Source: Methanoregula sp. PtaU1.Bin051 (GTDB lineage: Archaea > Halobacteriota > Methanomicrobia > Methanomicrobiales > Methanospirillaceae). Taken from it: a stretch of DNA of 64,000 nt. Each line of letters starts with the position of its first letter. Positions within the stretch are counted from its first letter, which is position 1. Below are positions 8,044 to 17,460 of the stretch, one piece after another. The stretch is from contig MVRE01000006.1 of assembly GCA_002067895.1 (NCBI GenBank), positions 1-64,000 of the forward strand, given 5' to 3'. A program made the position numbers and the translations under genes. The notes beneath the pieces are model-generated. The model was not told the origin of the DNA. It did no database searches and saw nothing but the letters and a program-made list of their open reading frames with translations.

Positions 8044-10287
8044 TTAAAAAAATTGCTCAATATTATCCTTCAGTCCCTCATTGTTTGAATATTCATTATT
8101 AATTATCCAAATATCGTCTTTTTTACTCATTGGGTATTTTTTTAACGAGAATGTCCTTAATGGGACCAGTAAATTCTTGGCCTCAATCCATAATCCTGAT
8201 TTTTTACGCCTTTCGTATTCATCTTGTAAATTGAAGGGTAAAACTTCAATCATACCATCTGTTTTTTCAATGATTTTCTCTACCCAATCCTGGCAAGCGC
8301 CTGCGAGAAGCAAATCGTTGAAATTACGAATATCCTGATGATTAAATCCCTCTTCAAATTTGATTTTATCTTCCCCTTGATATCCGGAGCCGTATACATT
8401 GTCTGCAGCATTAACGAGATCGGATTCGCTAATAGGATTTTCCAGATTCTGCAATTCATTAATTGTTTGAGAAATTTTACAGCTTTTACTATGTTCATTT
8501 CCCTTGCATTCACAATAGAGATTATATTTATTGAGTTGTTTTGTGAAAATTTCGATGTTAGCTGGAGATCTATTTCCCGATCTGTTGACTCGCCCCATGC
8601 GTTGAATAATTGCGTCAATCGGAGCGACTTCAAAAAATCCTTGTTCAAAATCAACATCAAGACTCACTTCAACAACCTGTGTTGCAACCATCACCTTAGG
8701 GAGAAGGTTTTTACTGATAAGCTGAGATTCGATCCGATTGCGATCTTCTCTATTAAATCTGCTGTGAAGTAAAACGACCCATTCATTCGGGAGATCTGAC
8801 TGAATTTTATGGAAGATATACTGTGAAGTCTTTACATGATTACATACGATTAACGTTGACGAACGTTCTCGTATTGATTTGATAATGTTTTCATAATGAT
8901 CATCAATCGTCCCGTCTTTGATTGAAACCCGATGTCGTTTCTTGTCTAATATTTCCTGGTCTTTCTCTTTCCCCCGATCGGGTTCAACGAATGTGACCTC
9001 TCCTTCCAAGGCCTCCGTAATTATTTGATGAATAAACCGTGGCAACGTTGCTGACATGAACAGGATTCGGGAATCCCATTTTTTCAGCAATTTTACAGAA
9101 TTCATTGTCAGTCCAACAATTCGGGGATCATATGCGTGAATTTCATCGAAAACGAAGCAGGCGTTATTAAATTCAATGAGCATATTTTCCCAGCCTTTGC
9201 CTCGCAAAGAATGCCGAAGGATCTGATGTGGAGTGCATACTTTTATGGGGAAATATATCTCATGTGCTATTTGCGTCAGGGCAAGAGCATTCTGCTGTTT
9301 AGTTAATAGCGATGTAAGTTCTCCATCGGACTCAAGCATGGTGTAAAGATACGCTATCGCATTATGATGCAGAAGACCCACATTTTCAGTTCCGAATATT
9401 TTGGAAAGCCGGCCATGCATTGCATTAATGCTGGCAGTATACGGAAGACAGTAAAACAATCTTCCATTTGGATTTTGGTTTTTTTGAGCCCAGAGTAAGG
9501 CAGCCTCGGTTTTACCTGATCCTGTGGGGGCTCTTAAGATTGCTGAGCCATGAACATTTCCGACAACTTCCTGAAATGGCCTTGGGGAGTTCAATACAGA
9601 AAATGTTTTGAGATTTGGAATACCGGGTGGAATAACATTCGCGCTCCCAAGATGATCTGCGGTTATCATCAGCCCGCGAATAATCGAAGCGTAGAGACGG
9701 TCATCGAACGAAATTGATTTTCTTTGTCCAAATTTTCCAATTGTCCGTGAAAGCCAAGAGGGATTCAAAGATAATGGAGGCAGATTGTCTTGACATTTCA
9801 TTACATCCCTATGCAAATAATTGCGGATTGTTTCCCATTCAAGGCAAAATAAATTAAAATTATCCTTCCATTCTTTTGCCATTTCGTTCCAAACGGGATT
9901 TTGTTCATTCTGAAAAGGGATCTGTTCCGACGGCAAACATCCATAAATTTCTGAAATCCCGTCAGATGGAATGCTTTTATGGTGAGTTAAAATTGCAAAA
10001 ATTATTGCCGGGTGTAGCCCCTCAATATTCGATGCAAAAGAAGCGGATATGATTTCATGCCGCTTTCCACCCCAGGTTGCTATTTCTCCCGTTAGTACCT
10101 TTTGGAATCCCGTGGCTGCCTTTCCGACATCATGGAGTGCCACTGCAAGAAGTAAATCATTCTCGATAGTTTTTCTCTCGTCATTGGGAAAAGGCAGGGT
10201 TTTAATTATTGACTGGGCGGCATCCAAGCAGCGTTTAGTATGAAGTGAAAGCGTCTCCCCGGAACTTTTTGCCAGCAAATCAGTCAT
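8044..10287 (-). CDS. cas3: Cas3 HD nuclease-helicase
   Basis: A 747-residue intact Cas3 that should unwind and degrade DNA recognised by Cascade. The HD nuclease has H16, HD at 52-53 and HH at 102-103. The superfamily 2 helicase has motif I APTGSGKT (253-260), DEIH (381-384), MSATLP (411-416), TQVVEVSLDVDF (about 536-547) and QRMGRVNR (562-569). Its ATG overlaps the end of cas5 by 8 bases, making it the last gene of the cas8b-cas7-cas5-cas3 operon. It is clearly different in sequence from the four cas3 fragments at 2843-6293. Its 3' end faces the low-GC cassette. Confidence 0.95.
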   Translation of the reverse strand: MTDLLAKSSGETLSLHTKRCLDAAQSIIKTLPFPNDERKTIENDLLLAVALHDVGKAATGFQKVLTGEIATWGGKRHEIISASFASNIEGLHPAIIFAILTHHKSIPSDGISEIYGCLPSEQIPFQNEQNPVWNEMAKEWKDNFNLFCLEWETIRNYLHRDVMKCQDNLPPLSLNPSWLSRTIGKFGQRKSISFDDRLYASIIRGLMITADHLGSANVIPPGIPNLKTFSVLNSPRPFQEVVGNVHGSAILRAPTGSGKTEAALLWAQKNQNPNGRLFYCLPYTASINAMHGRLSKIFGTENVGLLHHNAIAYLYTMLESDGELTSLLTKQQNALALTQIAHEIYFPIKVCTPHQILRHSLRGKGWENMLIEFNNACFVFDEIHAYDPRIVGLTMNSVKLLKKWDSRILFMSATLPRFIHQIITEALEGEVTFVEPDRGKEKDQEILDKKRHRVSIKDGTIDDHYENIIKSIRERSSTLIVCNHVKTSQYIFHKIQSDLPNEWVVLLHSRFNREDRNRIESQLISKNLLPKVMVATQVVEVSLDVDFEQGFFEVAPIDAIIQRMGRVNRSGNRSPANIEIFTKQLNKYNLYCECKGNEHSKSCKISQTINELQNLENPISESDLVNAADNVYGSGYQGEDKIKFEEGFNHQDIRNFNDLLLAGACQDWVEKIIEKTDGMIEVLPFNLQDEYERRKKSGLWIEAKNLLVPLRTFSLKKYPMSKKDDIWIINNEYSNNEGLKDNIEQFF

Positions 10288-10981
10288 TTGTTGACAGCCA
10301 TTGATACAGAAAAATTACGTGATCCGCATCATCGCTGTCTGAAGGATGATACAGGTTGTCTCTTTCGATAGAATAACGTTGATCAATCGTTGAAGGCATC
10401 GCTTGATACATACCGAAAGCGCCGGGTTTTCGTGTATACCCTTTTTTTGAATTATCAATCCATTCAGGTAATCTGAATACCAAACCCGGCAAACCAGGCT
10501 TTGGATTGGGGAGAAGAGTTGGCCCGATTTTTCCATTCTTCTTCTGCTGGAGTTCGATTTCTCTAACGAATTTTATCCAAGCAATATCCTGCGAACGTCC
10601 AAGACAGGGTGTTGATATCGGAGTTTCAAAAATATTTTTAAGATTTGTGTTTGTCAGATAAAGATCAAGTCGGGGTTTCCAATATACTTGTCTTGAATAA
10701 ATTCCCTGTCCTTCCGAATGAGATTTTAAGTGCCCTTTTTTATCGACCATTAATCTGTCGCTACGTTCTATCTCATGATCATACGACTTGCAATGGAATT
10801 CAAAACCGATCTTTGTATCTTTTGGTTTAACAACATGTCCCGCACATGCACTGATCATACCTAAAATGTTACTGTACGCAGGCATAGGTGTACTAATCTG
10901 ACCCCCGCTAATGGTTAGTGGATGACGGAATGAAGAAGTCAATCCTTCAAACTGTACATGTAACGCTGGGATGGTGTTCAT
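10280..10981 (-). CDS. cas5: Cas5 (type I-B) Cascade subunit
   Basis: A 233-residue RAMP protein that should hold the 5' handle of the crRNA in Cascade. The N-terminus has FRHPLTISGGQISTPMPAYS followed by NILGMISACAG, the usual Cas5 opening. Its start overlaps the end of cas7 by 4 bases and its end overlaps cas3. The order fits the Cas5t of type I-B systems. No catalytic His dyad is needed because cas6 is present elsewhere in the window. Confidence 0.88.
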   Translation of the reverse strand: MNTIPALHVQFEGLTSSFRHPLTISGGQISTPMPAYSNILGMISACAGHVVKPKDTKIGFEFHCKSYDHEIERSDRLMVDKKGHLKSHSEGQGIYSRQVYWKPRLDLYLTNTNLKNIFETPISTPCLGRSQDIAWIKFVREIELQQKKNGKIGPTLLPNPKPGLPGLVFRLPEWIDNSKKGYTRKPGAFGMYQAMPSTIDQRYSIERDNLYHPSDSDDADHVIFLYQWLSTND

Positions 10982-12348
10982 GGGAGATATTCAGATATTT
11001 TTTTGGCCGCCTCAATCGGTGTCATTACCAGAACTTCCACGCCATTTATGATCCAAGATTTAGGATTATTTTTGTCGTCAATAAATTCCCCCTTTAATGT
11101 TTTCTCATTTTTAAGATATCCGGATCTTATTCCAATAATGACTGGCGTAGCGATGCGATCCGAATAATCTGAAATAATTTCCTTAAGTGTTTCAATTTTC
11201 AGGGAAGGTCCATATCCATCATCATCGAACAAATGATTGAAGATTGGATTTCCACTGGTAGTTCCCGCGAGGATGAGGGCTTTTGGAGCAATGTCAGTAC
11301 CGAATTGCGCTTGTTTTGCACCGCCACGAAGCACTACAAGCGCATTAAATAATGCTGTGGCCCGATCTTTAACAGTTGGTTTGACTTCCCCAGCAATCTG
11401 GTAAATATTTCCACTTTTCCCGTTATCGCTCAATTTTTTATATGATTCTTCATTGGTAACATTCTTGATTTTTTTATCGGCAAGTAATTTCTTTGCTTTG
11501 ACCTCTTCCAGTTCGATTCTGTCGCCGAGATTCCAGTAAACACCTAGCCGGTTATAATTGAGACAGAATATGCCTTGGAGGTTCGTGTTATAGAATTGGG
11601 TTGTATAGGGAACCGGGCTGCAAGGATTTTCGATAAATTTTACTTCTTTGGGTTTGGCTTTTTCGGAAAGGAGTCCTCTTAATTCTTCAAGTTTATTGCT
11701 ATCCGCAAGTCCCTTCACTTTAACCGAAAAAGCTTCATCATACCTTTTTAATCTTTCCCAGAGATTTTTCTTTTTATCTTGTTTACCCGCCACTTCTGCG
11801 AGAAATCTCTCAACCTCAGCTTCCGCGAGTGATGATGGATTATATTTTGTCAGATGCACGAATCCCTCGTCCCGGCCTTGCCAGCCTGTAGAGCGTAAGG
11901 AAACCAACAGAGAGGCCATGAATGGGGATGCTCGCATAACGGATTTCGTTTTAGTCCTCCCGCTTACATCTGCTTCTTCTTCAACTTCTCCTTCTATTTG
12001 TTTGCGCCCTTGTCCCGCTTCGGCACGCATATATCCGAATATATCATCTTCAGGAAATTCCACGGGATTGAGCTCGGATGCCAGTTTATTGACGTTCCCC
12101 TTTGGATTCCAGCCGATAGCTTTTGGCTCACTCGCCGTCCATCCGGTTTCTTCGATCAACGTGTTCCTAAGCCATCGTTTCCAAGCCTGTGCAGATACAT
12201 ATGGAACCCTGTTTTTACCTTCCTGAAACGTTTTTGGAATTGTAACATTTTGGTCTTCGCCTGCACCGAGTCCCGCGCCATTTAAAAAAGATGCATCAGC
12301 CTGAATAAGGAATGTCCCGACAACATGTGTTAACTTTTTTTCCGTCAT
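10978..12348 (-). CDS. cas7: Cas7 (Cst2/DevR-type) Cascade backbone subunit
   Basis: A 456-residue protein with the DevR/Cst2 opening: VVGTFLIQADASFLNGAG, then PYVSAQAWKRWLRNTL. Several copies should line up along the crRNA as the Cascade backbone. It is longer than most Cas7 proteins because of a Lys-rich middle segment (about residues 180-240). It follows cas8b with one base between and overlaps cas5. The Cst2 type together with the CxxC Cas8 indicates subtype I-B. Confidence 0.9.
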   Translation of the reverse strand: MTEKKLTHVVGTFLIQADASFLNGAGLGAGEDQNVTIPKTFQEGKNRVPYVSAQAWKRWLRNTLIEETGWTASEPKAIGWNPKGNVNKLASELNPVEFPEDDIFGYMRAEAGQGRKQIEGEVEEEADVSGRTKTKSVMRASPFMASLLVSLRSTGWQGRDEGFVHLTKYNPSSLAEAEVERFLAEVAGKQDKKKNLWERLKRYDEAFSVKVKGLADSNKLEELRGLLSEKAKPKEVKFIENPCSPVPYTTQFYNTNLQGIFCLNYNRLGVYWNLGDRIELEEVKAKKLLADKKIKNVTNEESYKKLSDNGKSGNIYQIAGEVKPTVKDRATALFNALVVLRGGAKQAQFGTDIAPKALILAGTTSGNPIFNHLFDDDGYGPSLKIETLKEIISDYSDRIATPVIIGIRSGYLKNEKTLKGEFIDDKNNPKSWIINGVEVLVMTPIEAAKKISEYLP

Positions 12349-12349
12349 A

Positions 12350-14365
12350 CTATCTCCCCTTCATTAACTGTTCATTACACATTGCCATTCTATAAAGATT
12401 TGCGAATGCTAGTTTGAGCTGGAAATATCGTTCAGTTATTGCATTGTTACCCTCTTCATCAAGTAAGAAATCATCCCACTCCAGTTCAGTGAGGGGTTCA
12501 ATCTCTGAAAAGCCAGTTCCTGTAAATTTTTTCTTGAACCAAGTAATTCCAAGTTCATTTTTCCTTAACTTAACCAGAATATCCTGATAAAAACGTGAAA
12601 TTCCACGTTGCTCAATATAATCGCGGAATAGTACTTCAAGAATTGTATTGATTTTTTCAGGTAGCCAGTTATGACCCTTAATGGAAGGTTGCGGGAAATT
12701 TATCATTTCTTTGCCTTCCCTCAACCATTGAATCCATAATAAACGCATCTGAAATAGTAATTCGTTAGTAAACAAATTCCCGTCATCTTGTTTACAGAGA
12801 TTCACCCAATGTTCATAGGTGAAACCTTCTTGAGATTCAGCGAGTTGAGCAAATTGACTTATTAGCCACGCTACCTTAATGTCCCGATCAAATCCGGTTA
12901 TTACTTCCTTCTCGAACCGGTCTTTACCTCTCTCCATCAGATAACGGTTGTAAATCTGGGCAGCATAATATGGCAGAGGACTCGCAATTTTTTCAATTTG
13001 GGGAATCTTGTCACTCATTTTAGGAAATTCTTCAGAAGTATGATGGAGGTAAAACCGAATCAGATTCCAACCGTCCCAACCAACGCTGATACCTCGTCCT
13101 TCATTCAAGGGGAACAGATCAAGATATTCCTTAAGTGTAATTTTTCCTTGTTCAGCCATTTGGACAATAATATATCTTATCTGAGTCCGGATTTTCTTCT
13201 CTCGGAATGCTTCTGAACGTTGGAGTCGTTTCAAATCTTTTTCGTTAATCTGACTTACAACGGTTTTCGATATATCGTAAGATATCTGTAATGCATTAAT
13301 CGAATGCCCGACAACATTCATTTGATAAAGAGTAAACAGCTTTGAGCTCGCTCCTGTTTTTTTCCCTTCGGGATAAAAATTCAGATAATCCCTCTCTTCT
13401 AATATACAATGATACAGTGAATAACGGGGATTTTTTCCTTCCTTTGCAATTATCGATTCTATCTCGGAACCCAAACCTATCTTCACAGCATTCCAAAGAA
13501 ATGACAAGGCCGGATTGGGGATCTCTTCGATAGTACATTCCGGATTTGTTCCGGAATTACTGAAACGCCATACATATAGGGATGTATTTTTTGGAATTTC
13601 GTGGTAATTTTTTTTATGTTGGAGACGCTTGATAAGCGGAATCAGTCTTTTCATTATTGCCCGGCTTCCCTCATTCTTGCCAATTGTCTCATAATTCCCA
13701 GATTGAACCCGACTTTTTACTTCACTGACAATATCGTGGACAAGTTCATACCATAATTCCGTTGAGGTCGATTGAAAAACTGCCAATCTGCCGTCCAACA
13801 GGATCAAGCTCATTGGGAGATAATGAATTGCAAAAAGACATTTTGGACAAATAACCGGAGCCTGAGAAGCGGCGGGAAGTGCCTGAGCATCACTTCCCAA
13901 ACTGCCTGCCAATGGAAACCAATCTCTTCCTATCTTCTTTTCATCAGAAACCTTTTTTCCGACGGTTTCAATTGCATTTTTACATATCAATGAAAAATCA
14001 AAATCTGTTAATTCCCCGCATGCCCAACATCTTTCCTTTGAACCTGTTTTACCAATTTCTCCAAGAAGCCCATTAAGAATATTTTTATAGATATCTTTGT
14101 TGGTATTGGAAGAACCAATCCCTTTTTTAAATCCATATGAAGGCTGAAATAAAGGATTGATTGTACCAAAAATTTGAGTGAACGTTTTCAGTTTTGAATT
14201 CCATTCAGTTAATTGTGATCCATCAGCATAGACTTTTTTAATATGGGTGAGATTCAGTTCATTGATATCATCAACTTCTTCAGAAAGTGAAGCGATTACA
14301 GCAAGTCCCGTATCAACAAAAGGATTTCCGGTTAACTCAATTTTTATCTGATTGTTATCCATCAT
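12350..14365 (-). CDS. cas8b: Cas8b (Cst1-type, CXXC-CXXC) Cascade large subunit
   Basis: A 671-residue protein with two CxxC pairs: CWAC (113-116) and CPKC (173-176). These fit the zinc-binding pattern of the CXXC_CXXC Cas8/Cst1 family. The large subunit recognises the PAM and recruits Cas3. It is the first gene of the minus-strand operon and starts ATGATGG, so either Met may be used. The region 14366-14530 upstream is AT-rich and should contain the operon promoter. The rest of the sequence has no motif I can read. Confidence 0.85.
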   Translation of the reverse strand: MMDNNQIKIELTGNPFVDTGLAVIASLSEEVDDINELNLTHIKKVYADGSQLTEWNSKLKTFTQIFGTINPLFQPSYGFKKGIGSSNTNKDIYKNILNGLLGEIGKTGSKERCWACGELTDFDFSLICKNAIETVGKKVSDEKKIGRDWFPLAGSLGSDAQALPAASQAPVICPKCLFAIHYLPMSLILLDGRLAVFQSTSTELWYELVHDIVSEVKSRVQSGNYETIGKNEGSRAIMKRLIPLIKRLQHKKNYHEIPKNTSLYVWRFSNSGTNPECTIEEIPNPALSFLWNAVKIGLGSEIESIIAKEGKNPRYSLYHCILEERDYLNFYPEGKKTGASSKLFTLYQMNVVGHSINALQISYDISKTVVSQINEKDLKRLQRSEAFREKKIRTQIRYIIVQMAEQGKITLKEYLDLFPLNEGRGISVGWDGWNLIRFYLHHTSEEFPKMSDKIPQIEKIASPLPYYAAQIYNRYLMERGKDRFEKEVITGFDRDIKVAWLISQFAQLAESQEGFTYEHWVNLCKQDDGNLFTNELLFQMRLLWIQWLREGKEMINFPQPSIKGHNWLPEKINTILEVLFRDYIEQRGISRFYQDILVKLRKNELGITWFKKKFTGTGFSEIEPLTELEWDDFLLDEEGNNAITERYFQLKLAFANLYRMAMCNEQLMKGR

Positions 14366-14545
14366 CCAAACTCCTTAATGAAACACTCATTTTACGAGAG
14401 GATAAAATCTTGACTATACAACTTCACTGAAGATCCATCTTCAGACGTAACCATAAACCTTTTGGACGCATTGTGAAAATAGTATGAATAATTCAAAAAA
14501 ATCCCACCACAACCATATCAATTCCCGGATTTAACCACACTATAC

Positions 14546-15303
14546 TATAGATAATTCCAACACGATCCGGCTCATCCGGGAATACAACCCGCAGCTCGAA
14601 GGGCGGACGTACCCCGTCCCCGAAATCCGGCGCGACCTATACGATGAGATCGGGCCGTGGCTCTCCCGGAAACAGGCCATCGCCATCGTGGGCCTGCGCC
14701 GGACCGGCAAGACAACGCTGATGCGCCAGCTCATGGAGCGGCTGGAAAGCCCGGCCGCCTTCTTCTCGTTCGATGAGGAAGAGACCCGCACGAAAGAGGT
14801 ACTGGTTTTCGTGCTGGACTATGTGATCACAACGCTTAACGCAAAGAGCATTCTCCTCGACGAGATCCAGTACGTGGAAGGCTGGGAAGGCGTCCTCAAG
14901 CGGTACTACGACCAGAAAGGGTTCAAGTTCATCCTCTCCGGATCCGAATCGCTCGATCTCTCCCGGGCCAAGGCAGCGCTTGCCGGCCGGATCGCGACCT
15001 TTTCGCTCCCTCCGCTCTCGTTCGGCGAATACCTGCGGCTCAAAGGCGTGACGATTGGGAACGGGCCCGCATCGCTCTCCGATTACCCGGCCATGAAACG
15101 GCTCTATGAAGAATGCCTCACCCGGAAAGAATATTTCGAGCACGAATTTGTCGAATATCTCTGGAAGGGGGCGTTCCCCGAGATTGTATCGGAGAACGAC
15201 AGCGCTGTTGTCCGGAGGTACATCAGCGATCTCGTTGTCAGGAAGATCGTGTACCAGGACATCCCGTCAATCTTCGAGGTCCGGAGACCCGACATTCTCT
15301 TTG
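14546..15303 (+). pseudogene. AAA_14/DUF4143-type ATPase gene, truncated at both ends
   Basis: The translated frame reads LIREYNPQLEGRTYPVPEIR, then the Walker A GLRRTGKTTLM and Walker B LLDEIQYVEGWE. It ends in VVRKIVYQDIPSIFEVRRPD, where family similarity stops near 15300. The DUF4143 half is missing and cas4 begins at once. There is an in-frame stop at 14532 and no ATG, GTG or TTG until GTG 14688, which lies just 12 bases before the conserved RTGKTT. The gene therefore lacks a usable start as well as its 3' half. An intact relative is at 24163-25431. Confidence 0.7.
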
Positions 15304-15321
15304 GCCGGTTCCGGTATACCA

Positions 15322-15891
15322 GTGCCTGCTCCTCCTCGCACAAACCTTATCTCCCCGCGCGCCCACGCTCTGCCCGTGGAGCTCTCAGCGCCCGACCTCT
15401 TCACCGGAACACAGGTCAACTACTACTTCATCTGCAAGACAAAACTCTGGCTCTTCTCGCACCGGATCACGATGGAGCAGTCCTCCGATCTTGTCGGCAT
15501 GGGCCGGTTCATCCACGACACCAGCTACGCGCGGGAGAAGAAGGATGTGATCATCGATGACCGGATCGGGATCGATTTCATCAGAAAGGGGGACGCGATC
15601 ACCGTCCATGAAGTAAAGAAGTCGCGGAAACTTGAGAAGGCGCACAAGTACCAGCTCTATTACTATCTCTATTACCTGAACGAGATCAAGGGCGTGCCGG
15701 CAACGGAAGGCATCCTCGATTACCCGGCAAGCCGCGAGCGGGTGACCCTGACGCTCACGGATGCCGTGAAGGAGGAAATCGCCGGGATTCTTGAGAACAT
15801 CCGGTCGCTGGTCGCGTGTGATGAACCGCCCGAGGCCGAGAAGAAACCCTACTGCCGGTCCTGCGCTTACTTCGAGTTCTGCTGGGTGTAA
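15322..15891 (+). CDS. cas4: Cas4 RecB-like exonuclease
   Basis: A Cas4 of up to 189 residues, which trims and selects prespacers before Cas1-Cas2 integrate them. It has the RecB nuclease signature VHEVKKSRKLEKAHKYQLYY and four Fe-S cysteines, one in YFICKTKLWLF and three in CRSCAYFEFC at the end. The start is uncertain: GTG 15322 or GTG 15376 (171 residues, starting VELSAPDLFTG) are plausible, and no ATG is suitably placed. The open frame continues upstream into the truncated ATPase region, which is not Cas4. Cas1 follows 69 bases after the stop. Confidence 0.85.
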   Translation: MPAPPRTNLISPRAHALPVELSAPDLFTGTQVNYYFICKTKLWLFSHRITMEQSSDLVGMGRFIHDTSYAREKKDVIIDDRIGIDFIRKGDAITVHEVKKSRKLEKAHKYQLYYYLYYLNEIKGVPATEGILDYPASRERVTLTLTDAVKEEIAGILENIRSLVACDEPPEAEKKPYCRSCAYFEFCWV

Positions 15892-15960
15892 CATGAAGAA
15901 AAATGAGACTGCGCTCTGCCCCGATACTCCAATGATATCAGCATTCTGCCGGGTGTGAGC

Positions 15961-17073
15961 ATGAAGAAGAACCTGTACCTGATCAAAAACGGGAAGATTA
16001 TCCGCAAACAGAACACGCTCTATTTTGTCAGCAAAAAGGAAGGCGGCGGGCCACCTTCTCCGGCCGGAGGATCGGCAGCCGAAGGAGTGCCGGGATACCT
16101 TGCGGACGATGACGACGAGCGCACCGAGCTCCCCGATGACATCTCCGACAAGCCGGAGTTCGAGAAACGCCCGCTTGCGGTAGAACAGGTCGATGCAATT
16201 CTCTGCTATGGCAGGGTCTCCCTGACCTCTGGTGTCATCTCGTTCCTGTCGAAGTACAACATCCCCGTCCACTTCTTCGGGTACTACGGCCATTATGAAA
16301 GCACGCTGTTCCCGAAGGAAGCCCTGCTCTCCGGTGAGATGCATGTGCGGCAGGCATCCCATTACCTCGACAAGAACAAGCGGCTTACTCTCGCGCGGAA
16401 GTTCGTCACCGGCTCTGCCGCGAATATCAAACGGAACCTCGAATATTACCAGAACCAGGAGAAGCAGCTTGCAGATGCGCTCGCAGAGATCGATGCGCTT
16501 GTGGAATCTGCGGCAACGTGCGTGAACATCGGTCAGCTGCTGGCGCTCGAAGGCAACATCCGGAGCACCTATTATTCGAAGTTTGACACAATGCTCAAGC
16601 CGGGATTCTCGTTCGGGGGCAGGAGCCGGCAGCCGCCGGCAAATCCGCTCAACGCGATGATCAGCTTCGGGAACTCGCTCGTGTACGGCCAGGCCATCAA
16701 CGCGATCTACCGGACCCAGCTCGACCAGACCGTCTCGTTCCTGCACGAGCCTTCAGAGCGGCGCTTCTCGCTCGCGCTTGATATCGCCGAGATCTTCAAG
16801 CCCCTGCTGGTCGACCGGGTGATCTTCAAGCTAATCAACAAGGACATGATCTCCCCGCAGGATTTCGTAACCGATCTTGGGTCGTGCCTGCTCAGCGATA
16901 AAGGGAGGCGGCTGTTCCTTGCGGAGTTCAATGAGAAGATGGAGACGACCATAAAGCACCGGGATCTGGGGCGGAACGTCTCGTACAGCCGGCTGGTTTA
17001 TCTTGAATGTATCAAGCTCGGGAAGCACGTGATGGGGATCAAGGATTACAAGCCCTTCACGATCTGGTGGTAG
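15961..17073 (+). CDS. cas1: Cas1 integrase with an unusual acidic insertion
   Basis: A 370-residue Cas1 that integrates new spacers next to the leader. Family features are NLYLIKNGKIIRKQNTLYF, VEQVDAILCYGRVSLTSGVI, KYNIPVHFFGYYGHYES, LEGNIRSTYYSKFD (catalytic Glu) and KYNIPVH-type core strands, with a C-terminal DYKPFTIWW. Between residues of about 26 and 72 lies a Gly/Pro/Ala- and Asp/Glu-rich insertion (GGSAAEGVPGYLADDDDERT) where related Cas1 proteins have only a few residues. GTG 15955 is an alternative start two codons earlier. The gene stands 10 bases before cas2. Confidence 0.92.
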   Translation: MKKNLYLIKNGKIIRKQNTLYFVSKKEGGGPPSPAGGSAAEGVPGYLADDDDERTELPDDISDKPEFEKRPLAVEQVDAILCYGRVSLTSGVISFLSKYNIPVHFFGYYGHYESTLFPKEALLSGEMHVRQASHYLDKNKRLTLARKFVTGSAANIKRNLEYYQNQEKQLADALAEIDALVESAATCVNIGQLLALEGNIRSTYYSKFDTMLKPGFSFGGRSRQPPANPLNAMISFGNSLVYGQAINAIYRTQLDQTVSFLHEPSERRFSLALDIAEIFKPLLVDRVIFKLINKDMISPQDFVTDLGSCLLSDKGRRLFLAEFNEKMETTIKHRDLGRNVSYSRLVYLECIKLGKHVMGIKDYKPFTIWW

Positions 17074-17083
17074 GAGGAAACGG

Positions 17084-17347
17084 ATGTACGTGATAATTGT
17101 GTATGATATCAATGTCGATCGGGTCTCGAAGGTATGTAATTTCCTGCGCCGGTACCTGACCCGGGTCCAGAATTCTGTCTTTGAAGGGGAGATCACCGAC
17201 AAGCAGTATGCAGAGATTGAATACGGCCTGAAGCATATTATCAAAAAGGATGAGGATTCGATCCGCTGGTATTCCTTCAGGATGCAGGATCAGGTAAAGG
17301 TTTCCAGCCTTGGTGTGGAAAAGGCTGACCTGTGCAATATTATCTGA
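17084..17347 (+). CDS. cas2: Cas2
   Basis: An 87-residue Cas2, the structural partner of Cas1 in the spacer integration complex. It opens MYVIIVYDINVDRVSKVCNF, with the conserved Asp after the first strand, and continues RRYLTRVQNSVFEGEI. It follows cas1 closely with AGGAGG (17073-17078) as ribosome site. The array leader begins right after its stop. Confidence 0.92.
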   Translation: MYVIIVYDINVDRVSKVCNFLRRYLTRVQNSVFEGEITDKQYAEIEYGLKHIIKKDEDSIRWYSFRMQDQVKVSSLGVEKADLCNII

Positions 17348-17460
17348 CAAGGATCGTGGATCTTTATTAATTGAGAACATTATTATCCATCCCAGATCCA
17401 TCCTCTTTTGGTGTGCATTATACACCGCCCGAATGGGGAAAAAGCCTAATTTCGGGGCGT
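17348..17460 (+). promoter_or_regulatory. CRISPR leader
   Basis: The 113 bases between cas2 and the first repeat contain an AT-rich TATA-like stretch (TTTATTAATT near 17370) about 85 bases before the array. The opposite array end has altered repeats, which is typical of the leader-distal end. So this side should be the promoter and integration side, and the spacer at 17491 should be the newest. Confidence 0.75.

Noticed and set aside
15385-16746. 453-codon minus-strand frame
   Set aside because: It lies antisense to cas4 and cas1, which have clear motifs; the reverse frame has no domain and only reflects codon bias.
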